This document shows positions 42,861 to 51,665 of a stretch of DNA of 64,000 nt, piece after piece. This stretch comes from Actinomadura livida. GTDB lineage: Bacteria > Actinomycetota > Actinomycetes > Streptosporangiales > Streptosporangiaceae. The stretch spans positions 305,285 to 369,284 of the forward strand of contig NZ_BMRO01000005.1 of the NCBI RefSeq assembly GCF_014648675.1, in the 5' to 3' direction. The notes beneath the pieces were generated by a model. That model saw nothing but the letters and a program-made list of their open reading frames with translations, was not told the origin of the DNA and made no database searches. Each line of letters opens with the position of its first letter. The first letter of the stretch is position 1. The position numbers and the translations under genes are program-made.

Positions 42861-42918
42861 ACTTTAGTTGACCGACGTCTGTGTGTGCTGCATCTTTCTG
42901 ATCGAGAACTTTAGTTGA
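42861..42918 (+). promoter_or_regulatory. Direct repeats ACTTTAGTTGA upstream of the transfer operon
   Basis: ACTTTAGTTGA occurs at 42861-42871 and again at 42908-42918, 47 bases apart start to start, in a short AT-rich patch that stands out from the GC-rich surroundings. They lie 42 bases before the ATG at 42960, a likely operator position for the following operon. Confidence 0.5.
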
Positions 42919-42959
42919 TGGTCGCTCCGATCCATCGGCTGACATCACCGGGGGGCGCG

Positions 42960-43253
42960 ATGTACAAGCAGGCAACGACCACACAGGCTGAGCTGGCGGA
43001 ACGGCGCGCCAGGCTGCTCCGGCTGCACTACGAGCTGAAGCGGCTGGGAGCCTGCGTGCGGGCTCGCACGCCCCGTAACGGACGCTGGCGCCTGCGCATC
43101 CGGCACAACGGATGGTCGGAGACCGTCCTGTGCGCCGGCGCCGACGGTGCCTACGCCTACGTCACCGCCCACGGACGGCTGCTCGGCACCGCCGACGAAC
43201 CCCGGCACGTCGCGCGGCTGCTGATCTGGATGGTCGAACGGCGTCTCCGGTGA
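42960..43253 (+). CDS. Small conserved hypothetical protein of the transfer operon
   Basis: 97 residues from ATG 42960, which follows GGGGGGCGCG. Sequence AELAERRARLLRLHYELKRLGACVRARTP, then a beta-rich part (WRLRIRHNGWSETVLCAGADGAYAYVTAHGRLLG). No family recognised. Its stop overlaps the start of the DUF2637 gene (GTGA). Confidence 0.6.
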   Translation: MYKQATTTQAELAERRARLLRLHYELKRLGACVRARTPRNGRWRLRIRHNGWSETVLCAGADGAYAYVTAHGRLLGTADEPRHVARLLIWMVERRLR

Positions 43254-44176
43254 CCCGGCCCAAACGAGCAGAAGTGACCCCCTCGGGCGCCGGTGCGCAG
43301 AAGACCGCGCAGGCGCCCCGGGAGACTCGGGTCATCAAATGGGTGGCTGCCGGAGTTGCCCCGCTGATCGTGGCGCTGGCCGTCCTCGGCGGGATCGGGT
43401 CGTTCACCACCATCCGGCAGATGGCAGAGCCGCATTTCGGCGGGCTGGCCTGGATCGTCCCGGTCGGTATGGACGTCGGCATCTTGATCCTGCTGGCCTG
43501 GGACCTGCTGATGGAGTACCTGGACCTGCCCTGGCCAGTACTGCGCTGGGTCGCCTGGCTCTACATCGCCGGCACCGTCCTGGTGAACGTGTCCGCCGCG
43601 CACGGAAGCCTGGCCGGCAGCGTGATGACCGCGGCGATGCCCGTCCTGTTCATCACGGTGGTCGAAGGCGTCCGGCACCTCATCCGCCGATGGGTGGGAC
43701 TGACCTCCCTCAACCGGGTCGAACGAATCCCGGCCACCCGCTGGCTCCTCGCGCCGGTCTCCAGCCTGCTGCTGTGGCGGCGCATGGTCCTGTGGCACAT
43801 CACCGAATACCGGCAGGGGCTCGACCTGGAGCACCGCCACCTGCTGGCCGTCTCCGAGCTGCAGCAGGACTACGGCAGGTGGTCATGGCGATGGCGTGCC
43901 CCGCTGGCCGACCGGCTCGCCCTCAACCGACTGCCCGCCCAGGACCCGCCCGGCCCGGCCGCTGACGGCAACACCACCAAGGCCAAGCGGCGGGAGAACC
44001 AGTTGATGGACATTGCCCGGCAACTCCACCGCGAGGTCGAGCGGGAAGGCGGCCAGTTCAGCCGGGACCGCCTCGGCCAACGCCTGCGCGAATCGGGCTT
44101 CACCATCGCCAACTACCGCCTCACCCAGATGATCGCCGCAGTTCGTAATGAAGCGGCCAGGCGGGGCTCGTCATGA
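43250..44176 (+). CDS. DUF2637 membrane protein (SpdB-like)
   Basis: 308 residues from GTG 43250. Four hydrophobic segments between about residues 28 and 145 (VIKWVAAGVAPLIVALAVLGG; LAWIVPVGMDVGILILLAW; LRWVAWLYIAGTVLVNVSA; MTAAMPVLFITVVEG), then a basic cytoplasmic tail. The P-V-x-x-D-V membrane motif and HGS are typical of DUF2637/Spd spread proteins of actinomycete plasmids, thought to aid mycelial spreading of transferred DNA. Overlaps the next gene by 4 bases. Confidence 0.85.
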   Translation: MTRPKRAEVTPSGAGAQKTAQAPRETRVIKWVAAGVAPLIVALAVLGGIGSFTTIRQMAEPHFGGLAWIVPVGMDVGILILLAWDLLMEYLDLPWPVLRWVAWLYIAGTVLVNVSAAHGSLAGSVMTAAMPVLFITVVEGVRHLIRRWVGLTSLNRVERIPATRWLLAPVSSLLLWRRMVLWHITEYRQGLDLEHRHLLAVSELQQDYGRWSWRWRAPLADRLALNRLPAQDPPGPAADGNTTKAKRRENQLMDIARQLHREVEREGGQFSRDRLGQRLRESGFTIANYRLTQMIAAVRNEAARRGSS

Positions 44177-46152
44177 TCGCCTCATCCCGAGGGGAGCAGT
44201 TCGCCCAGACGGAGGAACAACGGCGTCAGCTCACCACTCTCAAAGGGATCGCTGACCACGCTGTCGCCTGTCTCGCCGACGGACGTCTGGAATGGAAGGT
44301 CTGGCTGAAGCAGGCCGGCCGTCATGGACGATACGGATTCACCAACACGCTGCTGATCCCGGCCCAGCGTCCCTCAGCAACCGATGTCCGCTCGTATGAC
44401 GCATGGCAGAGGCAGAACCGGCAGGTTCGCCGTGGCGAGACCGGCATCCGCATCATCTCCACTCGCGGAAAGCCGCGCACCGTCTTCGACATCGAGCAGA
44501 CCGACGGGCGGTCGATCGAAAAGCCCGAGCTCTCGCCGGCAGAGGGACTGCGGTGGCTTTCCCGGCTCGCAGCCGACCTCGACTTCTACGTCGACCGCGG
44601 ACAGGGCTGGAGCTACCTCGGTCCCCCCGAGCGGCGGATCAAGGTTCATCCTGAGCTTGACGACACGGCCGCGGCGACCCTGCTCGTCCACCAGCTCGCT
44701 CACGCACTCCAGCCTGGCGGGCATCTCGACACGGTCGGCCTCGATTGTCGCGGCGTTCGGCGCGTCATGGCGGATTCGGTCGCCTACCTCGTCCTGGCCG
44801 AGCTTGGGCTGGACGTTTCGCAGCTGTTCTTTCCACCGCCTCAACGGTGGGCGGGGGATGACGTTCGCACGGACTCCGCCGCTGCCATCCGCGTGGTCGG
44901 AGACCAGATCGTACGGACGGGCAACCGACTCAAGCGGCGACTCCGTGACCTCTCCAAGCCGGGGCGCTCCACCGCAACGGTGGTCATCGGAAGGCCCGGA
45001 CGCCCACAGGAGACCGCCCCAGTGGCTGAGAACATCGATCAGGCGTTGGATGTCTCCACGTCACACCTACGGGCTGCGCTCGCCGAGGCACACCGCTTCT
45101 ACCGAAAGAACCTTCCGGAGAACTGGGGAACCCGCTACCTCGCACGCCGCGGCTTCACGCCTGAGATGCAAGAGCGATGGCAGATCGGCCTCGCACCTCG
45201 ATCCCGGCATTCGCTGCTCCAGCACCTGCGGGAACTGGGTCACAGCGATCAGACGCTGATCGACGCAGGCTTGGCGAAACAGCCGAAGCGCGGAGCGCCC
45301 TTCGACCTGTTTCGAGACCGCGTCCTGTTCCCTCTCCGCGACAGAGACGGCGAGGTTATCGGCTTCATCGGCCGGCGCCGAGACGATGCCCCAGGCCCGA
45401 AGTACCTCAACACCCCTGAGACGGTGCTGTTCCACAAGGGCGATGTGCTCTTCGGCCTCCATGAGGGGCGCCCGCAGCTCACAGGCAACGCACGCCCTCT
45501 CCTTGTCGAGGGGCCGCTCGATGCGATCGCGGTCAACGCGGTCATGCCGGACGTCTACGCCGCCATTGCACCTTGCGGTACTGCGATCACCGCAGCGCAG
45601 ATCGAAGAGATCGGCCGCTCCGTCGACCTCGATGCTTCCGGACTGGTCATCGCACTCGACGGGGATCCGGCCGGACGGACTGGAGCGATCAGGGCCTGGC
45701 GCACCCTCCGCCGCGTCGGAGGCGCAGTCGAGGCAGCGGTGCTTCCCAAGGGCCGGGACCCCGCCGAGCTCTTGTCGCCGACGGGACACTCAAGTGTCCG
45801 CGAGGCACTACTTTCTGTGACTCCCCTCGCTGACCTGGTCGTAGATGAGAAAATTCAGCGGTTCGGGGGAGCTCTGGAGTTCGTCGAGTCCCGGTTGGCC
45901 GCCGCCCAGGCCGCCGCAGTACTGATCGCCGAACTTCCGCCGGATCAGATCGTCCGCCAGGTCACCCGCGTCACAGCCCGCACGGGCATCGACGCGTCCG
46001 AGGTCACCTCCCTTGTCGCTTCGGCGATCAGCCCGGACCCGGCCCCCGACGCCTCATTAGTCCAGCCGCCAAGTCCTGACGGGCAGAGCACCTGGCTTCA
46101 GCGCACTTCGCATACGACACCACCCAAACGCACCCACCGGAGGAAATCATGA
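44173..46152 (+). CDS. ArdC-like / Toprim DnaG-type primase-related protein
   Basis: 659 residues. The N-terminal part (to ~290) resembles ArdC-type ssDNA-binding proteins with a degenerate metallopeptidase (WLKQAGRHGRYGFTNTLLI; LLVHQLAHAL in place of HExxH). The middle has the DnaG helical/catalytic block (YLARRGFTPEMQERWQIGLAP; FPLRDRDGEVIGFIGRR; KYLNTPET). Then Toprim: LLVEGPLDAIAVN with Glu and LVIALDGDPAGRTGAIRAW with DxD. Likely primes or protects the transferred strand after conjugation. Confidence 0.8.
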   Translation: MIASSRGEQFAQTEEQRRQLTTLKGIADHAVACLADGRLEWKVWLKQAGRHGRYGFTNTLLIPAQRPSATDVRSYDAWQRQNRQVRRGETGIRIISTRGKPRTVFDIEQTDGRSIEKPELSPAEGLRWLSRLAADLDFYVDRGQGWSYLGPPERRIKVHPELDDTAAATLLVHQLAHALQPGGHLDTVGLDCRGVRRVMADSVAYLVLAELGLDVSQLFFPPPQRWAGDDVRTDSAAAIRVVGDQIVRTGNRLKRRLRDLSKPGRSTATVVIGRPGRPQETAPVAENIDQALDVSTSHLRAALAEAHRFYRKNLPENWGTRYLARRGFTPEMQERWQIGLAPRSRHSLLQHLRELGHSDQTLIDAGLAKQPKRGAPFDLFRDRVLFPLRDRDGEVIGFIGRRRDDAPGPKYLNTPETVLFHKGDVLFGLHEGRPQLTGNARPLLVEGPLDAIAVNAVMPDVYAAIAPCGTAITAAQIEEIGRSVDLDASGLVIALDGDPAGRTGAIRAWRTLRRVGGAVEAAVLPKGRDPAELLSPTGHSSVREALLSVTPLADLVVDEKIQRFGGALEFVESRLAAAQAAAVLIAELPPDQIVRQVTRVTARTGIDASEVTSLVASAISPDPAPDASLVQPPSPDGQSTWLQRTSHTTPPKRTHRRKS

Positions 46153-47036
46153 GCCAGCAGCACCCCGACCCGATCAACGAAGGCCTCCAGCACGGTGGCC
46201 AACGACTCGTCCAGATCGTTTCCACGGCGATGGGCGTACAACAAAGCCTCGCCCGGTACCGCCAGCGGTTAAGAGCTGGCCGGCGAGCACAGGACCAGCG
46301 AGCTCAACGAGCAGAGGCGAAGGCTCAGAGGGCGGCAATGACCGGAGCGCGCTCCCGCTGGGAACGTGCCCACGACCGCCAATGGCTACGGCGCGCGAAC
46401 CTTCTGGACGTCGCCGAAGTGTGGGCGGCGGCCGTTCCCTACGCCCCAGACAACGCGTCCGCGGCGCTCGCGGTCAGCAAGTGCGAGGACCGGCTACGTG
46501 ACCTACATCCCCACGCGATGAGCCACTACGACCGATACCGCAGCGAGGGCGAGAGCCCTCTCGACGCCATGCGACGGGCCGCCCACTTCTTCGCTCGCGA
46601 CCCCGACATCCGAACCGGCGATGCGGCATCCCGACGCGGAGAACTACACGAAGGCACAGGTGCTGAGTGGACGGCGTCGGCTCCCGGCCCAGGCCGAGGT
46701 GACGGCGAAGAGGCTCGCCAAGAGCAGCGCGCGGGCCAGATCGCCAGCGAACTCAGGAACAAGCTCCGCCTTCAAGGGCGCGAACCCGAGCCCGAGGAGC
46801 TGCGCACGGTCTTGGAGATCGCCACGAACCTGCCCGAACACATCATCGTCAAGGTCGTACCCGAGAGCCCGCGCTCTCACCTCAGTCGAGGCTCGGACAT
46901 TGCGTCGGCTGCCGAAGACTTCCCGCTCTCCATCCAGGAGGCGCTGGAGATGAGTTCGAAGCGGTCCCCCGAAACACCGGCCGCACGCCGAACACCACTC
47001 CAGGCCCCCGACCGGAACCGCCGACGCAACCTCTGA
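46149..47036 (+). CDS. Hypothetical protein of the transfer operon
   Basis: 295 residues, overlapping the previous stop (ATGA). The N-terminal 75 residues are a basic coiled coil (ARYRQRLRAGRRAQDQRAQRAEAKAQR), followed by WLRRANLLDVAEVWAAAVPY and a polar C-terminus. It recurs beside such primase genes in actinomycete elements but has no named function. Probably nucleic-acid binding. Confidence 0.55.
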   Translation: MSQQHPDPINEGLQHGGQRLVQIVSTAMGVQQSLARYRQRLRAGRRAQDQRAQRAEAKAQRAAMTGARSRWERAHDRQWLRRANLLDVAEVWAAAVPYAPDNASAALAVSKCEDRLRDLHPHAMSHYDRYRSEGESPLDAMRRAAHFFARDPDIRTGDAASRRGELHEGTGAEWTASAPGPGRGDGEEARQEQRAGQIASELRNKLRLQGREPEPEELRTVLEIATNLPEHIIVKVVPESPRSHLSRGSDIASAAEDFPLSIQEALEMSSKRSPETPAARRTPLQAPDRNRRRNL

Positions 47037-47049
47037 AGAAGGGAGGGAG

Positions 47050-47397
47050 ATGATGACCGCCATGCAGGGCAACGAATTCTTCTTGCTCGCGCTGATCGGC
47101 TTCCTCATGCTGCTCGCTGTGCTGCCGACGCTGATCGCCATCGTCCGCGGCGTCGAGGAGATCGGCTACATCGTCTTGGTCAACGTGATCTGCTGCATGA
47201 CCGTCTTCGGCTGGCCCATCGCACTGATCGCGGCGATCCGATGGCCACGCCGCTATCCGAAACCGTCCCGGACGGCTTGGCAGCCTCCGCCCGCGCCGCC
47301 ACTGGACCGTCGCCGGAACGGCGCCTACGAGCGAGGAGGCGAGGATGAGAAATCGGCACCGTCGACGAACCGCTCCACGCGGAGAGATGCGTGGTGA
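47050..47397 (+). CDS. Superinfection-immunity-like small membrane protein
   Basis: 115 residues from ATG 47050 with GGAGGGAG directly upstream. Two hydrophobic segments: FFLLALIGFLMLLAVLPTLIAIV and IVLVNVICCMTVFGWPIALIAAI. The N-to-GWPIALIAA pattern matches the T4 Imm-like superinfection-immunity family, which blocks DNA entry by related phage or elements. A basic/proline-rich tail follows. Confidence 0.65.
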   Translation: MMTAMQGNEFFLLALIGFLMLLAVLPTLIAIVRGVEEIGYIVLVNVICCMTVFGWPIALIAAIRWPRRYPKPSRTAWQPPPAPPLDRRRNGAYERGGEDEKSAPSTNRSTRRDAW

Positions 47398-48626
47398 GAA
47401 GCGCGACGCCGCGGCCACTGCTGCTACGAGTAGTGGGGTTCTGGCCTCCGGTCGTCTTCAACCTCACCCTCCTCGCCGCCATCTCGCTCCCTCATACCGT
47501 GCCCGAGACCACGGAGCATGTTGTTGCCGGGCATGCGCCGCCCTGCGCCCCGATTGGCCCGGTCGCCAGCAGGTACGTCGACAGGAACAAGGTCTGCCGC
47601 CGCGCTCGAAAAGAAGTACTGCGGAGTCTCAGGACCGGCCGTGACCCGGACTGGAACGACGTCTTCCGCGACTACATCCCCAGGGTGTCGAAGCCTCCCA
47701 GCCGCCGTCCGAAGCCGAGTGACCCCAGCCATAAGCCCAGGAAGCATCGGGAGAGCGCGCCGCCGACTCCAGCGCCTTCTCATCAAGGCAGGCAGACCGC
47801 CCCCACAAGATCTTCCACGCCGTCTCCTGGGCAGGTGGAATCGTCCGCTCAACCTCCGCCGCCAACACCCCGCGAACACGACACACCCATTCCTACGGCG
47901 CCCGCCAAGCAGAGTAGCCACAAGACCGGGCCATTCGGCTGGGTCGGAGTTGCCGCGCTACTGGCTCTGACCGCCGGCGTCGCCTATGTGGCCGGACGGC
48001 GCCGCCGAGCCTTCTGCCAGGCGACGCGATCCATGCTTCGCCGTCTCAACCGGCAAGCGAACGGCGTGGTGAGGGCGACTCCTGTGACGCCCACCGAGCG
48101 ACCGGCATCCGAGGAGCGCGGGGCCCAACTGTCATCGAAGGTCGTTTCCCTGGTCGGCCCTGGCGCGGAAGGTGCCGTCCGCCGCTTGGCCTTGGACGCT
48201 CTCACCGACCGGAAGGGCCGCGCTTCCGAGCTCGTCATCGCCCGCCCCGACGCCTGGCGGCTATTCGGCATCGACATCGGCACTCTCCAAGAAGAGAAGA
48301 TCCCAGGTCTAACTCTGACCGAAGATGCTCAGCAGACTCGCACCTATCCAGGAACCCAGAGACCGTTGCCGCGCATCCTCATCACCTGCGACGACGGAAG
48401 CGAAGCCGTCCGCGAACTCCCACCCCGGGGCCAGAGCCAGCTCACCGTACTGTCCCTGTCGCCGAGTACCGAGGTGTCCACAGAGGTCTCCGCTGACGGC
48501 GTGCTCACCCCACACAGGGCGGCACCGCCATTGCCCGACCGTCTTCCGCTGCTGTCGAGACCTGACGCCTTCAACCGCCTTATGTCCATGCCGACAATCA
48601 GCCGGCGTCGCGAGACGCAGGTCTGA
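47391..48626 (+). CDS. Membrane protein with BTAD/LysM-regulator-type C-terminal block
   Basis: 411 residues from GTG 47391, overlapping the previous gene by 7 bases. An N-terminal hydrophobic segment (VVFNLTLLAAISL), a long proline-rich linker (about 100-185), a second transmembrane helix (WVGVAALLALTAGVAYVAG, ~190-208), then a cytoplasmic segment with VVSLVGPGAEGAVRRLALDAL and ILITCDDGS. This block is found in large actinobacterial BTAD/LysM proteins near plasmid transfer genes. The BTAD domain itself is absent. Function unknown. Confidence 0.6.
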   Translation: MVRSATPRPLLLRVVGFWPPVVFNLTLLAAISLPHTVPETTEHVVAGHAPPCAPIGPVASRYVDRNKVCRRARKEVLRSLRTGRDPDWNDVFRDYIPRVSKPPSRRPKPSDPSHKPRKHRESAPPTPAPSHQGRQTAPTRSSTPSPGQVESSAQPPPPTPREHDTPIPTAPAKQSSHKTGPFGWVGVAALLALTAGVAYVAGRRRRAFCQATRSMLRRLNRQANGVVRATPVTPTERPASEERGAQLSSKVVSLVGPGAEGAVRRLALDALTDRKGRASELVIARPDAWRLFGIDIGTLQEEKIPGLTLTEDAQQTRTYPGTQRPLPRILITCDDGSEAVRELPPRGQSQLTVLSLSPSTEVSTEVSADGVLTPHRAAPPLPDRLPLLSRPDAFNRLMSMPTISRRRETQV

Positions 48627-48775
48627 TTTCAAGAACGAGAAGCGGCCCCACCTTCGAGTGGCCTCTGGCCCGGTTAGCGATCTCGGCAAGCTTGATCACG
48701 AATGATTCTTGGCCCAACGAGGTTGTCGATGGATGGAGCCAGGAACGCGTGGATCATGGAGGTGACCAGAGGGTG

Positions 48776-49321
48776 TTAAAGGACCGTGCGCAGCGTCACG
48801 GAAACTCGTCGGCTGCGGGGCGTCCGTCCGTTCGGTCCGGGGTCGGTCTTGCGCGCCGGAATGGCATGCCGCCAGGTGAATCGTGCTGGGCCGGTCATCA
48901 CGCACAGGCTGCCGACTTCGAGGCGCACCGGCACGCGGGTCTTGTCCTCGGGGCGGGTGAACTCCATGACGCATGCCGACAGCAGGCTGACCGAGGCGAC
49001 GACCGGTCCGAAGGTGGGGACGCGGTCGACGTGGGCGCTGATTCCCTGGCCGGGGAGGTACTCGTTCACGATGACTTGGTCGGGAGGTCGGTCGAAGTGG
49101 CCGTCGTTGTGCAGGCGCTGGGCCAGCGTCATCGCCCAGGCGGGTAGCGGCGGGGCCGCAGCTGCGCCCACGCCTCGGTTGCCGTAGTCGTAGTGGTGGC
49201 CGTAGTGCTGGACACGCCGCCGTAGTTGCGATGACCAGGGCGCGGCGTCGATCTCCGCGATGAGTCGCCGCTGATCGTCTTCGTCCAGCCAACGGTCGAG
49301 ACACAAGAGACCCGGAACCAT
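48776..49321 (-). CDS. AlkB-like 2-oxoglutarate/Fe(II) dioxygenase
   Basis: 181 residues. VIVNEYLPGQGISAHVDR holds the iron ligands H97 and D99, with the third His at about 152 (FTWRHAI) and the 2OG-binding Arg in RRVSVTLRTVL. The pattern is that of AlkB/ALKBH8-type oxygenases, which remove or modify alkyl groups on nucleic acids. It stands alone between the transfer module and the regulator set. Confidence 0.85.
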   Translation of the reverse strand: MVPGLLCLDRWLDEDDQRRLIAEIDAAPWSSQLRRRVQHYGHHYDYGNRGVGAAAAPPLPAWAMTLAQRLHNDGHFDRPPDQVIVNEYLPGQGISAHVDRVPTFGPVVASVSLLSACVMEFTRPEDKTRVPVRLEVGSLCVMTGPARFTWRHAIPARKTDPGPNGRTPRSRRVSVTLRTVL

Positions 49322-49776
49322 GATCGAGAATCTATTAGATTATGGTCTGTCTGGCTCAGAGTCGGTGAATCGCCTTGGCTGCATGTGCATTCAAACAGCA
49401 CGTCGGCTATTGGGAAGCAGAATCTCCTAGTCGGGCGAGCCTTCAGCTTGTTGTGCCTGGGTGCGGCTGAGCCAGTAGGGCTGGGTGCGGCGGCTCAGCG
49501 TCGGGGACCGGCGGCAGAGGTGGCTGGTCCGGTCGGGACGCCTGGGAGGCTGACCAGATCCGGATCGATGAGGTAGAGGCCGTCCCGGAGAAGCGCGCCA
49601 TGGCCCTCCTCGGCGGTTGCAGCTGTGCCTGGGACGTCGGCCACGCTCATTCGGGCGTTTGTCGTGGCGCCCGGTCGTAATCGCCCTGGCCGCCACGGTA
49701 GGCAGCCCATCCCTTCACCGGGATCACCTGCGTTCCATTCCGGACCGGATCACCAGGCACCTGAGTGCGGCGGACG
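49322..49776. other. Interval without a secure gene
   Basis: One weak minus-strand frame at 49495-49650 (MSVADVPGTAATAEEGHGAL.., 51 codons) is possible but has no good ribosome-binding site. Otherwise I see nothing recognisable. Confidence 0.35.
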
Positions 49777-49980
49777 TCAGAGGTCCAGGTCCCCGCGGTT
49801 CGCCTGCTCGGTCAGCCGGCGCCACGCATCCCGGGCCAGGAACATCGTGGGGCCGTCGGGGTCCTTGGAGTCGCGGACTGCGATCAGCCCGGGAAGGGGG
49901 GCGAGTTCGACGCAGCCCTGGCTGCCTTGGCTGGCCGTCGCCTTGCGCCAGTTCAGCGGGGAGGGGGCCGGGGTGGTCAT
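49777..49980 (-). CDS. DUF397 protein
   Basis: 67 residues: LNWRKATASQGSQGCVELAPLPGLIAVRDSKDP..MFLARDAWRRL. W-R-K-x-S..G..CVE and VRDSKDP are diagnostic of DUF397. These small proteins are encoded directly downstream of Scr1-type XRE regulators and act with them, probably as antitoxin-like or anti-regulator partners. Start overlaps the regulator stop. Confidence 0.92.
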   Translation of the reverse strand: MTTPAPSPLNWRKATASQGSQGCVELAPLPGLIAVRDSKDPDGPTMFLARDAWRRLTEQANRGDLDL

Positions 49981-50843
49981 TGCATCTCCTCTTCGATCCT
50001 GTGCAGGAAAGCCGCCGTCTCGCGGGGGTCGAGCGCCGATGCCACCAGCAGGTTGAACTTGGTGTTCATGGGGCTTACCTGGTGCGGTTGCTCCAGGTAG
50101 GCGTTGCCGGCCTGGCTCTCGACGTAGACGACGTCCGGGTCGGTGGGGTCAGGGAAGCCGAGCAGCGAGAACGGCCCGTCGAGCCCGACATGTGCACCTT
50201 TATCGAAGGGTAGAACCTGCACGGTGATGTTGGGAGCCTTGATCGCAGCGAGCAGGCGGCTCACCTGACCCCGCATCACCGTGGCCTCACCGATTGGCCT
50301 GCGGAATACGTTCTCGTCCAAGACCACCCATAGGGCGAACGCCGGGGTCGCGCGATTGAGGATCTGCTGGCGGGCGAGCCGGAGTTCCAGCAAACGATCG
50401 ATCGTCTCGGGCGCCTCGCCAGGGAGTGTCGTCTGCAGGACCTCGCGGGCGTACTCGGGTGTCTGAAGCAGCCCGTGGATGAGCTGGTTGTCGAAATGCC
50501 GTAGCTCGGCGGCCTCGCTTTCCAGCCCGATGTAGGAGCCGAAGCGGGGCGGGAAGACGTCCTGGAACTCGCTGTACCAGCCTGGCTGCGCCGCCTCCTT
50601 CGCCAGTTGGAGAAGCGTGTCCCTGATCCGGGCATCCGTCGTGCCGAACAGCTCCAGCAGGTCACGGATCTCCCGCTGCTTCGGAGGCTGCGCCTTGCCC
50701 GTCTCGATGCGGCTCACCCTTGAGGGCGAGCACTCCAGGTGGTCGGCGACCTGCTCGATGGTGTAGCCGGCGTTCTCCCTCAGCTTGCGGAGTTCGGAGC
50801 CGAGTCGGCGCATCCGAACGGTTGTGACTCCAGGCTGCGGCAT
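49977..50843 (-). CDS. Scr1-family XRE transcriptional regulator (HTH + DUF5753)
   Basis: 288 residues from ATG 50843 with GGAGGGG six bases upstream. HTH: LGSELRKLRENAGYTIEQVADHLECSPSRVSRIETGK (residues ~13-49). The DUF5753 part includes FDNQLIHGLLQTPEYAREVLQ and VLDENVFRRPIGEATVMRGQVSRLL. Partner of the DUF397 gene; the pair is an actinomycete signature. Confidence 0.92.
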   Translation of the reverse strand: MPQPGVTTVRMRRLGSELRKLRENAGYTIEQVADHLECSPSRVSRIETGKAQPPKQREIRDLLELFGTTDARIRDTLLQLAKEAAQPGWYSEFQDVFPPRFGSYIGLESEAAELRHFDNQLIHGLLQTPEYAREVLQTTLPGEAPETIDRLLELRLARQQILNRATPAFALWVVLDENVFRRPIGEATVMRGQVSRLLAAIKAPNITVQVLPFDKGAHVGLDGPFSLLGFPDPTDPDVVYVESQAGNAYLEQPHQVSPMNTKFNLLVASALDPRETAAFLHRIEEEMQ

Positions 50844-51179
50844 GGATCCCCCTCCGTTGCGTGGCACAAGGTACCCGGCGCAACTGCTGCGGAGGCGCGG
50901 CTAGGAGCGGATACCGCACTGTCGTCTAGGAATATTGCGGACATGTACCCGTAATCCTGGCGCCACAGCAACGGCACACTTGTGCAGCACAGTTTCACAG
51001 TGCATTCTGAGGCCTGTACTTACCCGACTGCGGAGAGCGATCGACGCGAACCCAAAGGGGACTGGTCGCTCCTGCTCTCCTTCGAGGTGATTTCGGAGAC
51101 GGGCCCGACTACATGAGGCGGCCCCGGACGCGGTGCGGCAACACCGGCCGGGGCCTGATCGGACGCAGGAGGTCCGACT
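50844..51179. promoter_or_regulatory. Divergent intergenic region
   Basis: 336 bases between the XRE regulator (leftwards) and the gene at 51180 (rightwards) hold both promoters. GCAGGAGGTCCGACT before ATG 51180 is a near-perfect ribosome-binding site. No ORF or RNA gene recognised. Confidence 0.4.
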
Positions 51180-51665
51180 ATGCATGATCGTACGAACACG
51201 TCCACCGTTCGGGCGGTGACCCCCATCCTGGAACGCCCGCACAACCACGACCAGGTACAACACCCCACCCCCGAGACGACGATCACGACGACACCGGCCC
51301 CCTGGGCGCGCGACGTCGACCCGGAGCGGGCGGTCGCCGAGATCGGCGACCAGTTCCCCTCGGCAACCATCTGGTTCGGCGAGTACACCGGAAGCTTCTG
51401 GGCCCTCACCTACGCCCAGGACGGCACACCTCGACTGATCGAAGGGGCCACACCTCAGGAGTTGAGCCGTCGGCTCGACTCCCTCATGCCCCACCCGGCG
51501 CAACATCGTCGGCCGCAACCGCCTTCGCGCAGAGCGGTCCACGGAAGCGCTGCCCCCTATCTACCTCCCGCAGCGCGGGCTTCGGTCAGAAGCAGGCGCC
51601 TCCGGAAGAGGAACGAGTGCCGTGGTCGCCACTCCATGCCCAAGACACTCGGTCGGAGCCGCTGA
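51180..51665 (+). CDS. Hypothetical protein
   Basis: 161 residues from ATG 51180 (AGGAGGT upstream). Residues ~55-105 (VAEIGDQFPSATIWFGEYTGSFWALTYAQDGTPRLIEGATPQEL) form a compact beta-type domain seen in many small actinomycete proteins; the ends are disordered and basic at the C-terminus. Its stop overlaps the HATPase start (TGATG), so the two are likely co-translated. Confidence 0.55.
   Translation: MHDRTNTSTVRAVTPILERPHNHDQVQHPTPETTITTTPAPWARDVDPERAVAEIGDQFPSATIWFGEYTGSFWALTYAQDGTPRLIEGATPQELSRRLDSLMPHPAQHRRPQPPSRRAVHGSAAPYLPPAARASVRSRRLRKRNECRGRHSMPKTLGRSR

Noticed and set aside
40366..48626. Possible complete integrative conjugative element
   Set aside because: No integrase, excisionase, FtsK/TraB-type transfer ATPase or att repeats were found in the window, so only a mobilisation module is supported.
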